Below are positions 1 through 8,642 of a DNA stretch of 64,000 nucleotides, piece after piece; position 1 is the stretch's first letter, and each line of letters starts with the position of its first letter. Source of the stretch: Archaeoglobales archaeon (GTDB taxonomy: Archaea > Halobacteriota > Archaeoglobi > Archaeoglobales > Archaeoglobaceae); assembly GCA_030055525.1 (NCBI GenBank), contig JASFYJ010000002.1:127048-191047 (forward strand), in the 5' to 3' direction. A program made the position numbers and the translations under genes. Under the pieces are notes generated by a model. The model saw only the letters and a program-made list of their open reading frames with translations, did no database searches and was not told the origin of the DNA.

Positions 1-947
1 TTCTGAGAGCGCTCCTTCCTCAGGTAAGACTTTCAATCCCATCTTGGTCTGATTTGAACATCGAATATCGATACCACAAACAGATAACCACTAACAACTT
101 TCAATCCCATCTTGGTCTGATTTGAACTGATGTTTTCTGAGAGCGCTCCTTCCTCAGGTAAGACTTTCAATCCCATCTTGGTCTGATTTGAACTGATGTT
201 TTCTGAGAGCGCTCCTTCCTCAGGTAAGACTTTCAATCCCATCTTGGTCTGATTTGAACATCGAATATCGATACCACAAACAGATAACCACTAACAACTT
301 TCAATCCCATCTTGGTCTGATTTGAACGTATGCGACATAAGACAAGCGTTTGACTTGATAAACTTTCAATCCCATCTTGGTCTGATTTGAACAACCAGCC
401 ACCACCAGACATAAAAGTAACAAAAAACACTTTCAATCCCATCTTGGTCTGATTTGAACAGGCTAAATTGGGCAGAAAAAACTTTGTCAAAACGTACTTT
501 CAATCCCATCTTGGTCTGATTTGAACGTTATTTTTAACAGATACATCTGTCTTTCAGAGATACCTTTCAATCCCATCTTGGTCTGATTTGAACGCTTCGT
601 TGTTTGGGGAAGAAAAAGAGTGAGAGGTGAGGAAAACTTTCAATCCCATCTTGGTCTGATTTGAACGCACCCCATCCACTTGTGCTATCAACTGCAACTG
701 CCAACTTTCAATCCCATCTTGGTCTGATTTGAACAATCAAAACCATAATCAGAAAAAAATATTTTTCTCAGACTTTCAATCCCATCTTGGTCTGATTTGA
801 ACAGAACTCAGCTTCTTCATCGGAGTAACCTAACTGCTTTAATCTTTCAATCCCATCTTGGTCTGATTTGAACTACTCAAACGCCTGCACTTATGACTGA
901 ATACGACGGCTATAATTCTTTCAATCCCATCTTGGTCTGATTTGAAC
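1..947 (-). CRISPR. CRISPR array, 14 repeats, truncated at the left edge
   Basis: Fourteen identical 30-base repeats start at 30, 98, 164, 230, 298, 363, 430, 497, 564, 637, 705, 773, 844 and 918. They are separated by 13 complete spacers of 35-44 bases; a partial spacer fills 1-29. On the minus strand the repeat begins GTTCAAATCAGACC and ends ATTGAAAG, the usual 8-base 5' handle of archaeal crRNAs, so the array is read leftwards. The AT-rich leader lies to the right, and the spacer at 874-917 is the newest. The left end holds duplicated spacers in the order A-B-A-A-B. No cas gene is visible in the window. Short ORFs inside the array are artefacts of the repeats. Confidence 0.98.
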
Positions 948-1100
948 CCTTATGAATTTTTACTTCTTTCTCAATTTAAAGCTTTCTAATGCCTTCTTCC
1001 ATTTATATAGCATCGCAAACCTCAAAAGTTGCAACTCATTTATAAAGGTATGCGACTTTTTTCTTAGCATTCTTTTTAAATTTTATTGAATTTAAAAAGC
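948..1100 (-). promoter_or_regulatory. CRISPR leader with TATA box
   Basis: AT-rich sequence directly next to the last repeat. On the minus strand a TATA-like element CTATATAAAT lies at 1001-1010, which would start transcription near 975, about 28 bases before the first repeat. This agrees with the direction deduced from the repeat's ATTGAAAG end. The leader's length is not defined by the sequence; 1100 is an estimate. Confidence 0.7.
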
Positions 1101-1503
1101 TTTTTTAAAATCGAAGAAATTTCATCAGGGTAGAGCTTAAGAATAAAAATAGAAAAGCCCAGATTTGCGAAAGGAGGAAGTATAAAAAATAAGTTTTTGT
1201 AATAATAAAGGAAAATTTTATCGCTTGCGACTCGCTGTTTTGGCTTTGATTTTGATTTAAGGCTTTTAAAAGGTTTTTTGTTGAGTTTTGGGGGATTTGC
1301 TTGGGGATGGGTGAGAAAATACGAACGAAAAGCTACGTAAATTTTAATATTTTTATATAAAAAATATATTTAGCCACCAGAGAGACATTTTTCAGCTCAT
1401 AAGTAAAAATTTATTACCTTAATGAATTCGAAGACACTGATTTTTATAAATACTGCTAAGGCGTTAGATTCAAAATTTTTGCGAAATTTTAGTTCAAATC
1501 CGG
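1101..1503. other. Intergenic stretch, no gene seen
   Basis: About 400 bases of AT-rich sequence between the CRISPR leader and the stop codon of the response regulator gene. I see no ORF with a protein-like composition, no tRNA and no clear repeat. Several T-runs on the minus strand just left of 1500 could end transcription of the regulator gene. Confidence 0.6.
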
Positions 1504-1887
1504 TCAAACTTTGAAGTTTTCAACTCTTAGATATCTTCTTATTGTTTCTATAAAACTACTTTTTTTAAATGGTTTTTCAAGCACTTCTTTTGCTCCAGTT
1601 TCGATCAACTTTTTTATGTTACTGCGACTAGAGACCGTGACTCCGATAACAACCGCATTCGGATCTTTTTCCAGTATCTTTCTAGTAGCTTCGATGCCAT
1701 TCATTACGGGCATTTCGATATCCATTATTATTAAATCGGGCTTAACTAACTCATAGATCTCTACGGCTTCTTTTCCATTCTTGGCGACTACGATTTCAAA
1801 GCTATTTTTCAAAAGTAATTTATAAACCTCGACTATATCTGCGTCGTCCTCGACAACCATTATTTTATACTTTTTGCCTCCTATCAC
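1504..1887 (-). CDS. CheY-like response regulator receiver protein
   Basis: Single receiver domain of 127 residues with no output domain. The acidic pair is D14/D15, the phospho-acceptor is D56 in the stretch IIMDIEMP, and T84 and K105 complete the active site. It follows the PAS histidine kinase and is its likely partner. The start chosen is GTG at 1887, because starting at Met10 would remove the first beta strand. A TATA element (CTTAAATA, minus strand) at 1911-1918 lies 25 bases upstream and overlaps the end of the kinase gene, so the regulator may also be made from its own leaderless transcript. The signal and output are unknown. Confidence 0.9.
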   Translation of the reverse strand: MIGGKKYKIMVVEDDADIVEVYKLLLKNSFEIVVAKNGKEAVEIYELVKPDLIIMDIEMPVMNGIEATRKILEKDPNAVVIGVTVSSRSNIKKLIETGAKEVLEKPFKKSSFIETIRRYLRVENFKV

Positions 1888-1913
1888 ATAGTCAAAAAAA
1901 CAAAAACACCTAT

Positions 1914-3116
1914 TTAAGCTTGGCGATTTATCACTTTTAAACGTACCTCAAAGATTGCTCCATGAGGTACATTGTCATATACCTTAATTTCTCCTCCGTA
2001 GATCTCGACAAGCTTTTTAACAATGTAAAGTCCAATTCCAGTTCCTTTTCCAGTTGTAAATCCTTCTTCAAATATTTTCTCTCTTATCTCTTTTGGAACG
2101 CCCTTACCACGATCTTTAACCCTTAAAACACCATTTTCATTTTCTTTCAAAACTTCGACCTCCACTTCTCCGCCTCCATGGACAATTGCGTTTCTTATCA
2201 GGTTATCTACGACACTATATAGACCATTGTTTGCAAGAACGCTCACTTCTTCAACTTTGAAATTTACATCGTAACTTTTGGCAACATCTTCAACAACTTT
2301 ATCTAATCTGATCTCTATTAACTCATCCAAAGCAGCTTCTAGAGTTCTAACATCGTTTATTAAACGTACTATATGATCGATCCTTTCAACTGCTTTCTTG
2401 GATATTTCATCTTCTTTATCCTCTAGAGCAAAGCGAACAAAAGTAAGTGCATTCGCTATATCGTGTCTTAAAATCTTATTTAGAAATCTCAGATATTCGT
2501 TCCTTTTTTCAAGCTTACTTTTGATTTCATGTAGCTCTGTTGTGTCTATGGCTGTTGCAGCAACTGCGGGCTTTCCGTTGTAGATTATACGACTTGGCCT
2601 AACAGTTATCCATTTTTTCACTCCATGCTTTGTAATGATCTTGAAGCTGTAAGTTTCTGTTCCCAATTTTCCAGCCTCCCTAGCGAGGTACCTCTCATAA
2701 ACTCCCCGTCTATCTTCTGGATGAACTATAAAAAACGGTTCCCTGCCTAAGATCTCCTCTACTTTGTAGCCAGTAACCTCTTCAAAACTTTTGTTGACGT
2801 AAACCATCTTTCCACTCTGCAAAATATATATTGGCGCCAAAGATTCATCTACAAGCGTTCTTAAAAACTCTTCGCTGTTCTTTAACTCCATTTCGTACTT
2901 CTTAAGTGTTGTAACATCTATCCAGTTTCCCAGAAAGTATTTCTCTCCAAGAAGTTCAAATTTACTCATGTATCCATAAACCCAGCGGACTTTTCTGTCT
3001 TTTGTAACGTATCTAGCCTCATAGAACGTTATTTTTTCACTTTTTGAGTTCTCTTCAGCCAGTTTTTTCAGTTTCTCTACATCTTCGGGGTGTGCTAGAT
3101 CAAAGATTGTTTTCAT
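1914..3116 (-). CDS. PAS-domain sensor histidine kinase (possibly N-terminally disrupted)
   Basis: Cytoplasmic two-component kinase of at least 400 residues with no membrane segment. It starts inside a PAS fold, continues with a second PAS domain (from about residue 85, GKMVYVNKSFEEVTGY), then a dimerisation helix with the H-box LRHDIANAL, and a HATPase domain with N-box DNLIRNAIVHGG, DRGKGVP and GKGTGIGLYIV. It autophosphorylates on the H-box histidine and probably passes the phosphate to the receiver protein at 1504. The first ATG lies in the middle of the first PAS domain. The frame stays open upstream to 3302 with PAS-like residues but without any start codon (see the next entry), so the annotated N-terminus is doubtful. 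Confidence 0.88.
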   Translation of the reverse strand: MKTIFDLAHPEDVEKLKKLAEENSKSEKITFYEARYVTKDRKVRWVYGYMSKFELLGEKYFLGNWIDVTTLKKYEMELKNSEEFLRTLVDESLAPIYILQSGKMVYVNKSFEEVTGYKVEEILGREPFFIVHPEDRRGVYERYLAREAGKLGTETYSFKIITKHGVKKWITVRPSRIIYNGKPAVAATAIDTTELHEIKSKLEKRNEYLRFLNKILRHDIANALTFVRFALEDKEDEISKKAVERIDHIVRLINDVRTLEAALDELIEIRLDKVVEDVAKSYDVNFKVEEVSVLANNGLYSVVDNLIRNAIVHGGGEVEVEVLKENENGVLRVKDRGKGVPKEIREKIFEEGFTTGKGTGIGLYIVKKLVEIYGGEIKVYDNVPHGAIFEVRLKVINRQA

Positions 3117-3302
3117 AGAATAGATTTCTTCTTTTTTATACTTCGTAAATTTCTCTACAACATCGTTGACATAGATTGGCCTGTAGCTTTCATCGCATAT
3201 ATATATTGCAGCTATAGACTTGTCTACTACTAGTTTCCAAAAGTTTTCATCGAAATTTCTGCATGCTTGGTCATGTTCACAAGTTTTTAAAAATTTTTTG
3301 AG
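3117..3302 (-). other. Coding-like N-terminal extension of the kinase without a start codon
   Basis: In frame with the kinase, this stretch reads as the first half of a PAS domain (FWKLVVDKSIAAIYICDES, then PIYVNDVVEKFTKYKKEEIY). I find no ATG, GTG or TTG in this frame between the stop at 3303-3305 and the ATG at 3116. An ATG at 3274, with GTG at 3280, lies in another frame that stops after 14 codons; a single-base change would join it to the PAS frame. A TATA-like element on the minus strand at 3331-3337 would place transcription upstream of the extension. It may be a real frameshift mutation, an assembly error or a recoding event. Confidence 0.6.
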
Positions 3303-3341
3303 TTATTTTTTGAATATACATTAATAACTTTTATAATTTCT

Positions 3342-4040
3342 CTAAATTAAGAAAAGGGAGAAGAGGACAGCAAAAATTCCTGTAAGAAAGATACCGTCAA
3401 AAGTTCCAGCCCCGCCGATGCTTATGACCCCCTCACCGATTTTCTCCATGTCTTTGAGATGAAGAATGTCAGCACCAAAGATCGTAGATATTACGCCTAT
3501 TGAAAAAGCAAGCTTTGGTAAAAGTAAAAGATCTGCTGAAGAAAGAAGAATTGCAACCAAAGAAGAAAAAACAGCTACTATAGGAGGAACAATCATCGGC
3601 ATGACTATCCCTACTCCTCTTATGGGTTTGGCAAACAAGTAACTCACCATGATCGCAAATAAAAAAGCTAAAAACAAGGAAAGCCCATCAAAGTATTTTA
3701 TTACTTCAAAAAAAGCTTTAAATGCGAGAATCAATGGAAACACGCAACCACCCAAGTTTATAGCTACCACGATCTTCTTGCACCTCTTAACCCGATATAT
3801 CAACCCAAAGATGCTATATACTTCATCGTAGCTCTTACCCTCCTTTTCGTATATTGGTATGTTTACAACACTTCCAACGACTATAAGGAGAAACAAAAGT
3901 AAAGATTCCTCTCTATCTATACCAAAAACGAGTTGAAAGACTGTAGAAGTCGTAAAAACAAACAGAATCAGAAATATCGGAAGTAGAACAAGTACTATGA
4001 AAAGTGGAAAAATTACTGGTGGAAAAATGTAGTTTCTCAA
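3342..4040 (-). CDS. DUF1614 family membrane protein
   Basis: A 232-residue protein made mostly of hydrophobic helices (about seven membrane segments). It carries signatures I associate with DUF1614: NIPIYEKEG near residue 60, GADILHLKD, and the glycine-rich GGAGTFDGIFLTGI near the C-terminus. Its function is unknown. The start overlaps the stop of the PRC-barrel gene by four bases, so it is the last gene of the isoprenoid operon. Position alone does not show a role in lipid metabolism. Confidence 0.8.
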   Translation of the reverse strand: MRNYIFPPVIFPLFIVLVLLPIFLILFVFTTSTVFQLVFGIDREESLLLFLLIVVGSVVNIPIYEKEGKSYDEVYSIFGLIYRVKRCKKIVVAINLGGCVFPLILAFKAFFEVIKYFDGLSLFLAFLFAIMVSYLFAKPIRGVGIVMPMIVPPIVAVFSSLVAILLSSADLLLLPKLAFSIGVISTIFGADILHLKDMEKIGEGVISIGGAGTFDGIFLTGIFAVLFSLFLI

Positions 4041-4297
4041 GCTTTTGCTTTCCTCCTATCGACAACTATGTAATCTTTAAAAGCTCTTACGCATTCAAAA
4101 GGAATTAAGTACATCCCTTCTTCCTTCTTGAACTCTGGAACCTCGTTTTGCGGTTTCACGATAAGGTTCACGATCGTTCCAGTTCTAAAGTCTACCGTAA
4201 TGTTGTAGAGCGTACCCAAAACTGTCCCATCAGTTAGTACTACAGGCTTTCTCGCCAACGACCTGACACTTACATTCATAGTATCCACTATCATCAT
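4037..4297 (-). CDS. PRC-barrel domain protein
   Basis: Small soluble beta-rich protein of 86 residues. The segment VLTDGTVLGTLYNITVDF, followed by GTIVNLIVKP and YLIPFECVRAFKDYIVV, fits the PRC-barrel fold found in RimM and in small archaeal stand-alone PRC proteins. Its partner is unknown; archaeal versions have been linked to RNA processing and cell division, but nothing here decides that. It lies 17 bases downstream of the prenyl synthase gene and overlaps the DUF1614 gene by four bases. Confidence 0.8.
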   Translation of the reverse strand: MMIVDTMNVSVRSLARKPVVLTDGTVLGTLYNITVDFRTGTIVNLIVKPQNEVPEFKKEEGMYLIPFECVRAFKDYIVVDRRKAKA

Positions 4298-4314
4298 TAC
4301 CTATAAAAGTTTGT

Positions 4315-5262
4315 CTATCTCCTCCGTGAGATAAAGAAATCCGCTAGCTTCATAAGTGTATCTTTTGCTTCAGTGTCTGGTAAGATTTTGATACTCTCCT
4401 TTCCCTTTTCGATGAACTCTTTAGCCTTTCTAGCTGCATACTCAATAGCTCCGCATTCTTCAAGCTTTCTAAGATCCTCCATTAACTCTTCACTACTAGC
4501 CTTCTGCCTTCCAAAAGTTGACAATCTAACGCCTTGATTGAAAGCTCTTATTACAATTAGGGTCTTCTTCCCCTTTAAAATATCGCTTCCTCTATCTTTT
4601 CCTGTTTCTTCACTGGTTATATCTATCGTATCGTCATGTATCTGGAATCCTATGCCGCAGTAGATTCCGAAGTTCCATAAAGCATCTACAACTTCTTTTC
4701 TTTCTCCAAAGAGTATCGCTGGTAAAGAAGCCGAAGCTGCTAAAAGAACACCGGTTTTTAGTTTTACCATTTCGATGTACTCTTCTTCAGAAACCAAACT
4801 TTTTTCCTCAAAGCACATGTCAAAGTATTGTCCCTCACATATCTTTATACAGACTTCCGAAAGCTTTTCTACTGCTTTTAAAGTATTCCTGGCATCCACT
4901 TCACATTCAGTCAGAAACTTAAAGGCTTCAGCAAACAATGTATCTCCTGCTAAAATGGCTGTAGCCTCTCCAAAAACCTTATGAACTGTAGGAACACCTC
5001 TGCGAAGTTCGTCCCGATCCATTATATCGTCGTGAATTAAAGTAAAGTTGTGGATAGCCTCTATGCTTACGGCTGCTGGTAAAACTTTTCTGTAATCTTT
5101 TCCGAGAGCCTCACAGACTATAAGGAAAAGAACTGGTCTTATTCTCTTCCCGCCGGCTCTTATTAGATGTCTTGCAGCTTTGTATAGCCCTTCAGGTTCT
5201 TTTATTGTTAGATATATGTCTAAGGCTTTGTTGATCTCCTTAACATACCTTTCCAAGTTCAT
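4315..5262 (-). CDS. idsA: Short-chain isoprenyl diphosphate synthase (farnesyl/geranylgeranyl type)
   Basis: Condenses IPP with allylic diphosphates to make the C15-C20 chains of archaeal ether lipids. Its 315 residues hold both aspartate-rich motifs: HDDIMD followed by DELRRG (first DDxxD) and GFQIHDDTIDI (second). GGKRIRP near residue 37 is the usual IPP-binding motif. The chain-length residues before the first motif (IEAIHNFTLI) suggest a product of about C15-C20, but the exact length cannot be read. It overlaps the IPP isomerase gene by four bases and ends the chain of mevalonate-pathway genes. Confidence 0.93.
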   Translation of the reverse strand: MNLERYVKEINKALDIYLTIKEPEGLYKAARHLIRAGGKRIRPVLFLIVCEALGKDYRKVLPAAVSIEAIHNFTLIHDDIMDRDELRRGVPTVHKVFGEATAILAGDTLFAEAFKFLTECEVDARNTLKAVEKLSEVCIKICEGQYFDMCFEEKSLVSEEEYIEMVKLKTGVLLAASASLPAILFGERKEVVDALWNFGIYCGIGFQIHDDTIDITSEETGKDRGSDILKGKKTLIVIRAFNQGVRLSTFGRQKASSEELMEDLRKLEECGAIEYAARKAKEFIEKGKESIKILPDTEAKDTLMKLADFFISRRR

Positions 5263-6329
5263 CTAAAACCCTCCATAAAACTTTTGACATCAAAACCTCT
5301 GAAAAGAAGCCATTCCTTGAATTTGCCTGTAACGAACAACTTAGTTCTTGAAAGCTCTTCAATATTCTTGCAGGCAGTCAAAAACATCGCAATCTTAAAG
5401 CTTCTTTTGAAATATTCTATTTTATTCAAAACTTCTTCAGCACTTTCTGTGGACTCCTGCAAAAAAGGTAATGCTGCACTTGCAATTTTGGCGCCTATAG
5501 CTATACTTTTTGCAACATCAATTCCATTCCTAACTCCTCCAGTGGCTATCGTTGGGAGTATCTTACTACAGTCAACTACGCAAAAGGCAGTCGGTATACC
5601 CCAACTCCAGAAGTCCAGTCCGACAGCTTTTTGAATATAATCGCTAGCCCTATATACTTCTACTCCAGCAAAGGTAGTTCCACCTTTTCCACCTACATCT
5701 ATTGCTGAAACACCTTTTTCTTTCAATTTCAAAGCGATTTCTCTGCTTATACCTGCTCCAGTCTCCTTCACAATTATTGGAACTTTTGAAGATCTACAAA
5801 CTTCTTCCAGCAAACTCAAGCCTCCGCTTGCATTTAGATTCCCTTCCGGTTGTATCGCCTCCTGAAGGTAATTCAGATGGATTGCAACTGCATCTGCATC
5901 TATCATCTCAACAACCTTGTCTATAACTTCTGCCCCATATTCGATAAGTTGTGGAATGCCTATGTTTGCATAAATGAATGCTTTTGGAGCTTTTTCTCTG
6001 ACAATGGAGAAGGTATCTTCAAGTTTTTTATCCTCAATTGCAGCTCTCTGACTGCCCACACCCATCCCTATTCCAGCGATTTCAACAGCTTCAGCTATGT
6101 TTGCGTTTATCGTCTTTGTTTCTGGATGTCCACCTGTCATGGAAGCTATTATTAAAGGGAACGTGAATTTTTTACCCAAAAATTCGATTGAAGTATCTAT
6201 ATCGGTAAAGTTGATCTCCGGCAAAGCGTTGTGCAAAAACATTATATCTTCAAATCCAGAATAGTCCGATTCTACCTCTTCTTCAAGGCAAATCCTAACG
6301 TGTTCGATCTTTCTTTCCGCAGTTCCCAT
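5259..6329 (-). CDS. fni: Type 2 isopentenyl-diphosphate isomerase
   Basis: FMN-dependent enzyme interconverting IPP and DMAPP. It is 356 residues long, a normal length. The N-terminal RKIEHVRICL, the glycine-rich MTGGHPET segment, GVGSQRAAIED, IDVGGKGGTTFAGVE and the phosphate-binding IATGGVRNGIDVAKSIAIGA are all typical of the Fni/IDI-2 family. It sits between isopentenyl phosphate kinase and the prenyl synthase with touching or overlapping ends, so the three are co-transcribed. Confidence 0.95.
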   Translation of the reverse strand: MGTAERKIEHVRICLEEEVESDYSGFEDIMFLHNALPEINFTDIDTSIEFLGKKFTFPLIIASMTGGHPETKTINANIAEAVEIAGIGMGVGSQRAAIEDKKLEDTFSIVREKAPKAFIYANIGIPQLIEYGAEVIDKVVEMIDADAVAIHLNYLQEAIQPEGNLNASGGLSLLEEVCRSSKVPIIVKETGAGISREIALKLKEKGVSAIDVGGKGGTTFAGVEVYRASDYIQKAVGLDFWSWGIPTAFCVVDCSKILPTIATGGVRNGIDVAKSIAIGAKIASAALPFLQESTESAEEVLNKIEYFKRSFKIAMFLTACKNIEELSRTKLFVTGKFKEWLLFRGFDVKSFMEGFR

Positions 6330-7027
6330 TATATCACCATCGTTCCAACCTTTTGAAGGTTCAAAAATTTTCTCACATTTTCAGCGGTCCCTTTAAAAAT
6401 AAAAACTTTTGTTTTATCCAATTCGAAAATCATCTCGAGCTTTTTTCTCATTCCCCCTGTAACATCGGTTTTAGCATCAGAAATACCAACACTCTTAATC
6501 ATCGAACGGTCGAACACATCTACGATCCTGCCATTTATATAAATTCCTTCGACATCTGTTGCAAATCCTAAGTATTTTGCCTTTAACTCTTTAGCGAGTT
6601 TTACAGCAATTTCATCCCCTGAAATTACTCTGAAACCTTTTTCCTCAATTTTTACATCACCGTGCAAAACAGGTAAGAAGTTCATAGAAAGTACTTTGCA
6701 GATAAGGGACAAATCTATACCCTCTAATGGGTGTATTGGTAATACGGGGACGTTCCTTTTAACAAGTTCATCACAAATTCTGTAGTTCAATTTTAGACAG
6801 GCGTTGTGTATCTTCGATATGGCCAAAGGGTCCTTGAGACCAAACATCTGAACATGCGGATGTCCAAAAGATCCTGCTCCGTGGACTAGAATTAGATCTT
6901 TGTAGTTTTCAGAAATAGTTTCGCAAAGCTCAATTATTTTATCTTCCCTAAACTTTTCAAAAGCTCCAATGCTCTTGTCAGTTACAATAGCTCCGCCAAG
7001 TTTAAGAATCTTCAATTTTTGCTCCAT
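6329..7027 (-). CDS. ipk: Isopentenyl phosphate kinase
   Basis: Phosphorylates isopentenyl phosphate to IPP, the last ATP-using step of the archaeal version of the mevalonate pathway. The 232-residue amino acid kinase fold shows LKLGGAIVTDKS at the N-terminus, HGAGSFGHPH with the catalytic histidine (about residue 57) and the nucleotide-site segment FATDVEGIY. Its presence beside mevalonate kinase, with no phosphomevalonate kinase or decarboxylase of the classical route in this cluster, supports an archaeal-type pathway. Its start overlaps the end of mevalonate kinase by 26 bases. Confidence 0.93.
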   Translation of the reverse strand: MEQKLKILKLGGAIVTDKSIGAFEKFREDKIIELCETISENYKDLILVHGAGSFGHPHVQMFGLKDPLAISKIHNACLKLNYRICDELVKRNVPVLPIHPLEGIDLSLICKVLSMNFLPVLHGDVKIEEKGFRVISGDEIAVKLAKELKAKYLGFATDVEGIYINGRIVDVFDRSMIKSVGISDAKTDVTGGMRKKLEMIFELDKTKVFIFKGTAENVRKFLNLQKVGTMVI

Positions 7028-7859
7028 CGTAGCTCACCTCCACAACTAAACTACCTTCAGGAATCCTGTCTTTCACAATCCCATATATGCATCCTCCACC
7101 TCCAGCCCCGGTGATTTTAGCTTTAAATCCTTCTCTCTCCAACTTTGCTATCTTCTCATCTATCTCTGGTGTACTTACTCCTATTGCTCTCAAAAGTGAC
7201 TGGTTAATGGATATCAGCTCTTCTAGCTTTTCAAGATCATTACATCTTGCAGCCTCGCAGACTAGAAAATCTATAGCGTCGAATATTTTATCTATGATCT
7301 CTGGATATTTACTTCTAAGTTGACAAACAGCTGAAACCATCTTGGCTGTAGATTTTTGGCCAAGATTTATAAGGAAAAACTTTTGCTTTATATCAACTTT
7401 TTTTCTTTCAGGAAAAATCCAAGCCCCTCCATAAGTTGCAACGAACGGATCTATACCGCTCGAAGTACCCTGAACATCTATTTCGACCTGTTTTGCCATC
7501 TCAAAGATGTCTCTATCACTCAGAGATGTTTCAAATTCAGCATCTAAAGCTTTTATCGTAGCTACAGCTACTGCAGCTGAGCTACCAAGCCCAGATGCGA
7601 TGGGAATATCGCTATCAACTTTAACTTCGACACCCTCTATTTTTTTCACTTCGTGGAACCTTCTTATTGCGAAGCTGATGTAGGGATGGACCTTGAAATC
7701 CAATCCAGTTTTTCCCAAAGGAGAACTTATTAAATAATTCTGACTCTTCTTCACTTCAACTCTACATCTTAGATTTACAGCTGCAACTAATGCACGCTTT
7801 CCATAAACTACAGCATGTTCCCCGAAAAGTATTATCTTCCCAGGTGCAGATGCGATCAT
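7002..7859 (-). CDS. mvk: Mevalonate kinase
   Basis: GHMP-family kinase that phosphorylates mevalonate. The 285 residues include APGKIILFGEHAVVYGK at the N-terminus, the ATP-binding PIASGLGSSAAVAVATI (about residues 86-102) and the C-terminal KITGAGGGGCIYG. It is the first gene of the isoprenoid operon. A TATA-like sequence at 7878-7887 (minus strand) lies about 23 bases before the ATG, so the transcript is probably leaderless. The same AT block also serves the divergent deacetylase gene. Confidence 0.94.
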   Translation of the reverse strand: MIASAPGKIILFGEHAVVYGKRALVAAVNLRCRVEVKKSQNYLISSPLGKTGLDFKVHPYISFAIRRFHEVKKIEGVEVKVDSDIPIASGLGSSAAVAVATIKALDAEFETSLSDRDIFEMAKQVEIDVQGTSSGIDPFVATYGGAWIFPERKKVDIKQKFFLINLGQKSTAKMVSAVCQLRSKYPEIIDKIFDAIDFLVCEAARCNDLEKLEELISINQSLLRAIGVSTPEIDEKIAKLEREGFKAKITGAGGGGCIYGIVKDRIPEGSLVVEVSYDGAKIEDS

Positions 7860-7877
7860 AAACTCTGATTCGCAAAA

Positions 7878-7888
7878 AATTTTAAAGT
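7878..7888. promoter_or_regulatory. Shared AT block serving two divergent leaderless promoters
   Basis: The block AAATTTTAAAG lies about 23 bases from the ATG of mvk (7859, minus strand) and about 26 bases from the ATG of the deacetylase gene (7907, plus strand). Each distance is that of an archaeal TATA box to a leaderless start. The two promoters therefore seem to overlap, and their use could be mutually exclusive. Confidence 0.5.
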
Positions 7889-7906
7889 CTTTTTCGTATC
7901 GATGTT

Positions 7907-8641
7907 ATGAAGATTGTATTTCATCCCAAGTTTTATACGGTCTACACTTCCGATCCAGCAGCTGAAGCTGGAAGGATGGAGTCTATCATGAGAGAATTGA
8001 AAGATTACGAAGTCGTCGAAGCAGAGTATGCTACAGAAGACGAAATCCTCTTAGTTCATACTAGGAGACATTTAGAATACGTTAGGAGCGAGGGAATGGT
8101 TTACGAAGTAGCTTTACTTTCTGCGGGAGGTGCTATAAAAGCTGCAAAAATAGCGTTTAATGGCGATCCTGTTTTTGCAGCAATAAGACCACCGGGACAT
8201 CATGCGAGTAGTGATAGTTGTTGGGGATTTTGCTATTTCAACAACGTTGCAGTAGCTTTAAGATTTCTCCAGAAAGATAAAAAAATAAAAAAGGCCGTTA
8301 TAGTTGATTTTGATCTACATTTCGGAGATGGTTCTGCAAATATCTTTGCAAACGACAAAGATGTGAAATACTATCACATGCCCGGAAGCAACATAGATGG
8401 TATTGTAGATTTCCTGAGAAGGGAGAACTACGAAATAGTAGCAGTCTCAGCGGGATTTGATAAACACGTCGACGACTGGGGCGGCTTACTTTATACTGAA
8501 GACTACAAAGAAATTGGAAAAATAGTAAAAGAGTTTGCAGAAGAGAGATGCGAAGGTAGAAGATTTGCAGTACTTGAAGGTGGTTACAATCACAAAGTTC
8601 TTGGAAAAAATGTAAAAGCTTTCGTGGAAGGATTTAAATAA
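7907..8641 (+). CDS. Histone deacetylase/AcuC family deacetylase, compact form
   Basis: Predicted zinc-dependent deacetylase. The catalytic RPPGHHAS, the metal ligands in DFDLHFGDG and SAGFDKHVDDWGG, and the tyrosine loop LEGGYN are all present, so the active site looks complete. At 244 residues it is clearly shorter than usual AcuC/HDAC-like proteins (over 300), mainly through a shortened middle and C-terminus. The substrate is unknown; acetylated small molecules or proteins are possible. It stands alone, with a TATA box at 7881-7888 and a leaderless ATG. Confidence 0.9.
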   Translation: MKIVFHPKFYTVYTSDPAAEAGRMESIMRELKDYEVVEAEYATEDEILLVHTRRHLEYVRSEGMVYEVALLSAGGAIKAAKIAFNGDPVFAAIRPPGHHASSDSCWGFCYFNNVAVALRFLQKDKKIKKAVIVDFDLHFGDGSANIFANDKDVKYYHMPGSNIDGIVDFLRRENYEIVAVSAGFDKHVDDWGGLLYTEDYKEIGKIVKEFAEERCEGRRFAVLEGGYNHKVLGKNVKAFVEGFK

Positions 8642-8642
8642 A

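Noticed and set aside
33..736. Three ORFs (69, 85 and 60 codons) on the minus strand inside the repeat array
   Set aside because: They repeat the same peptide because they read through CRISPR repeats; not genes.
1491..1503. GTTCAAATC resembling the start of the CRISPR repeat
   Set aside because: Only nine bases match and the rest diverges; chance similarity, far from the array.
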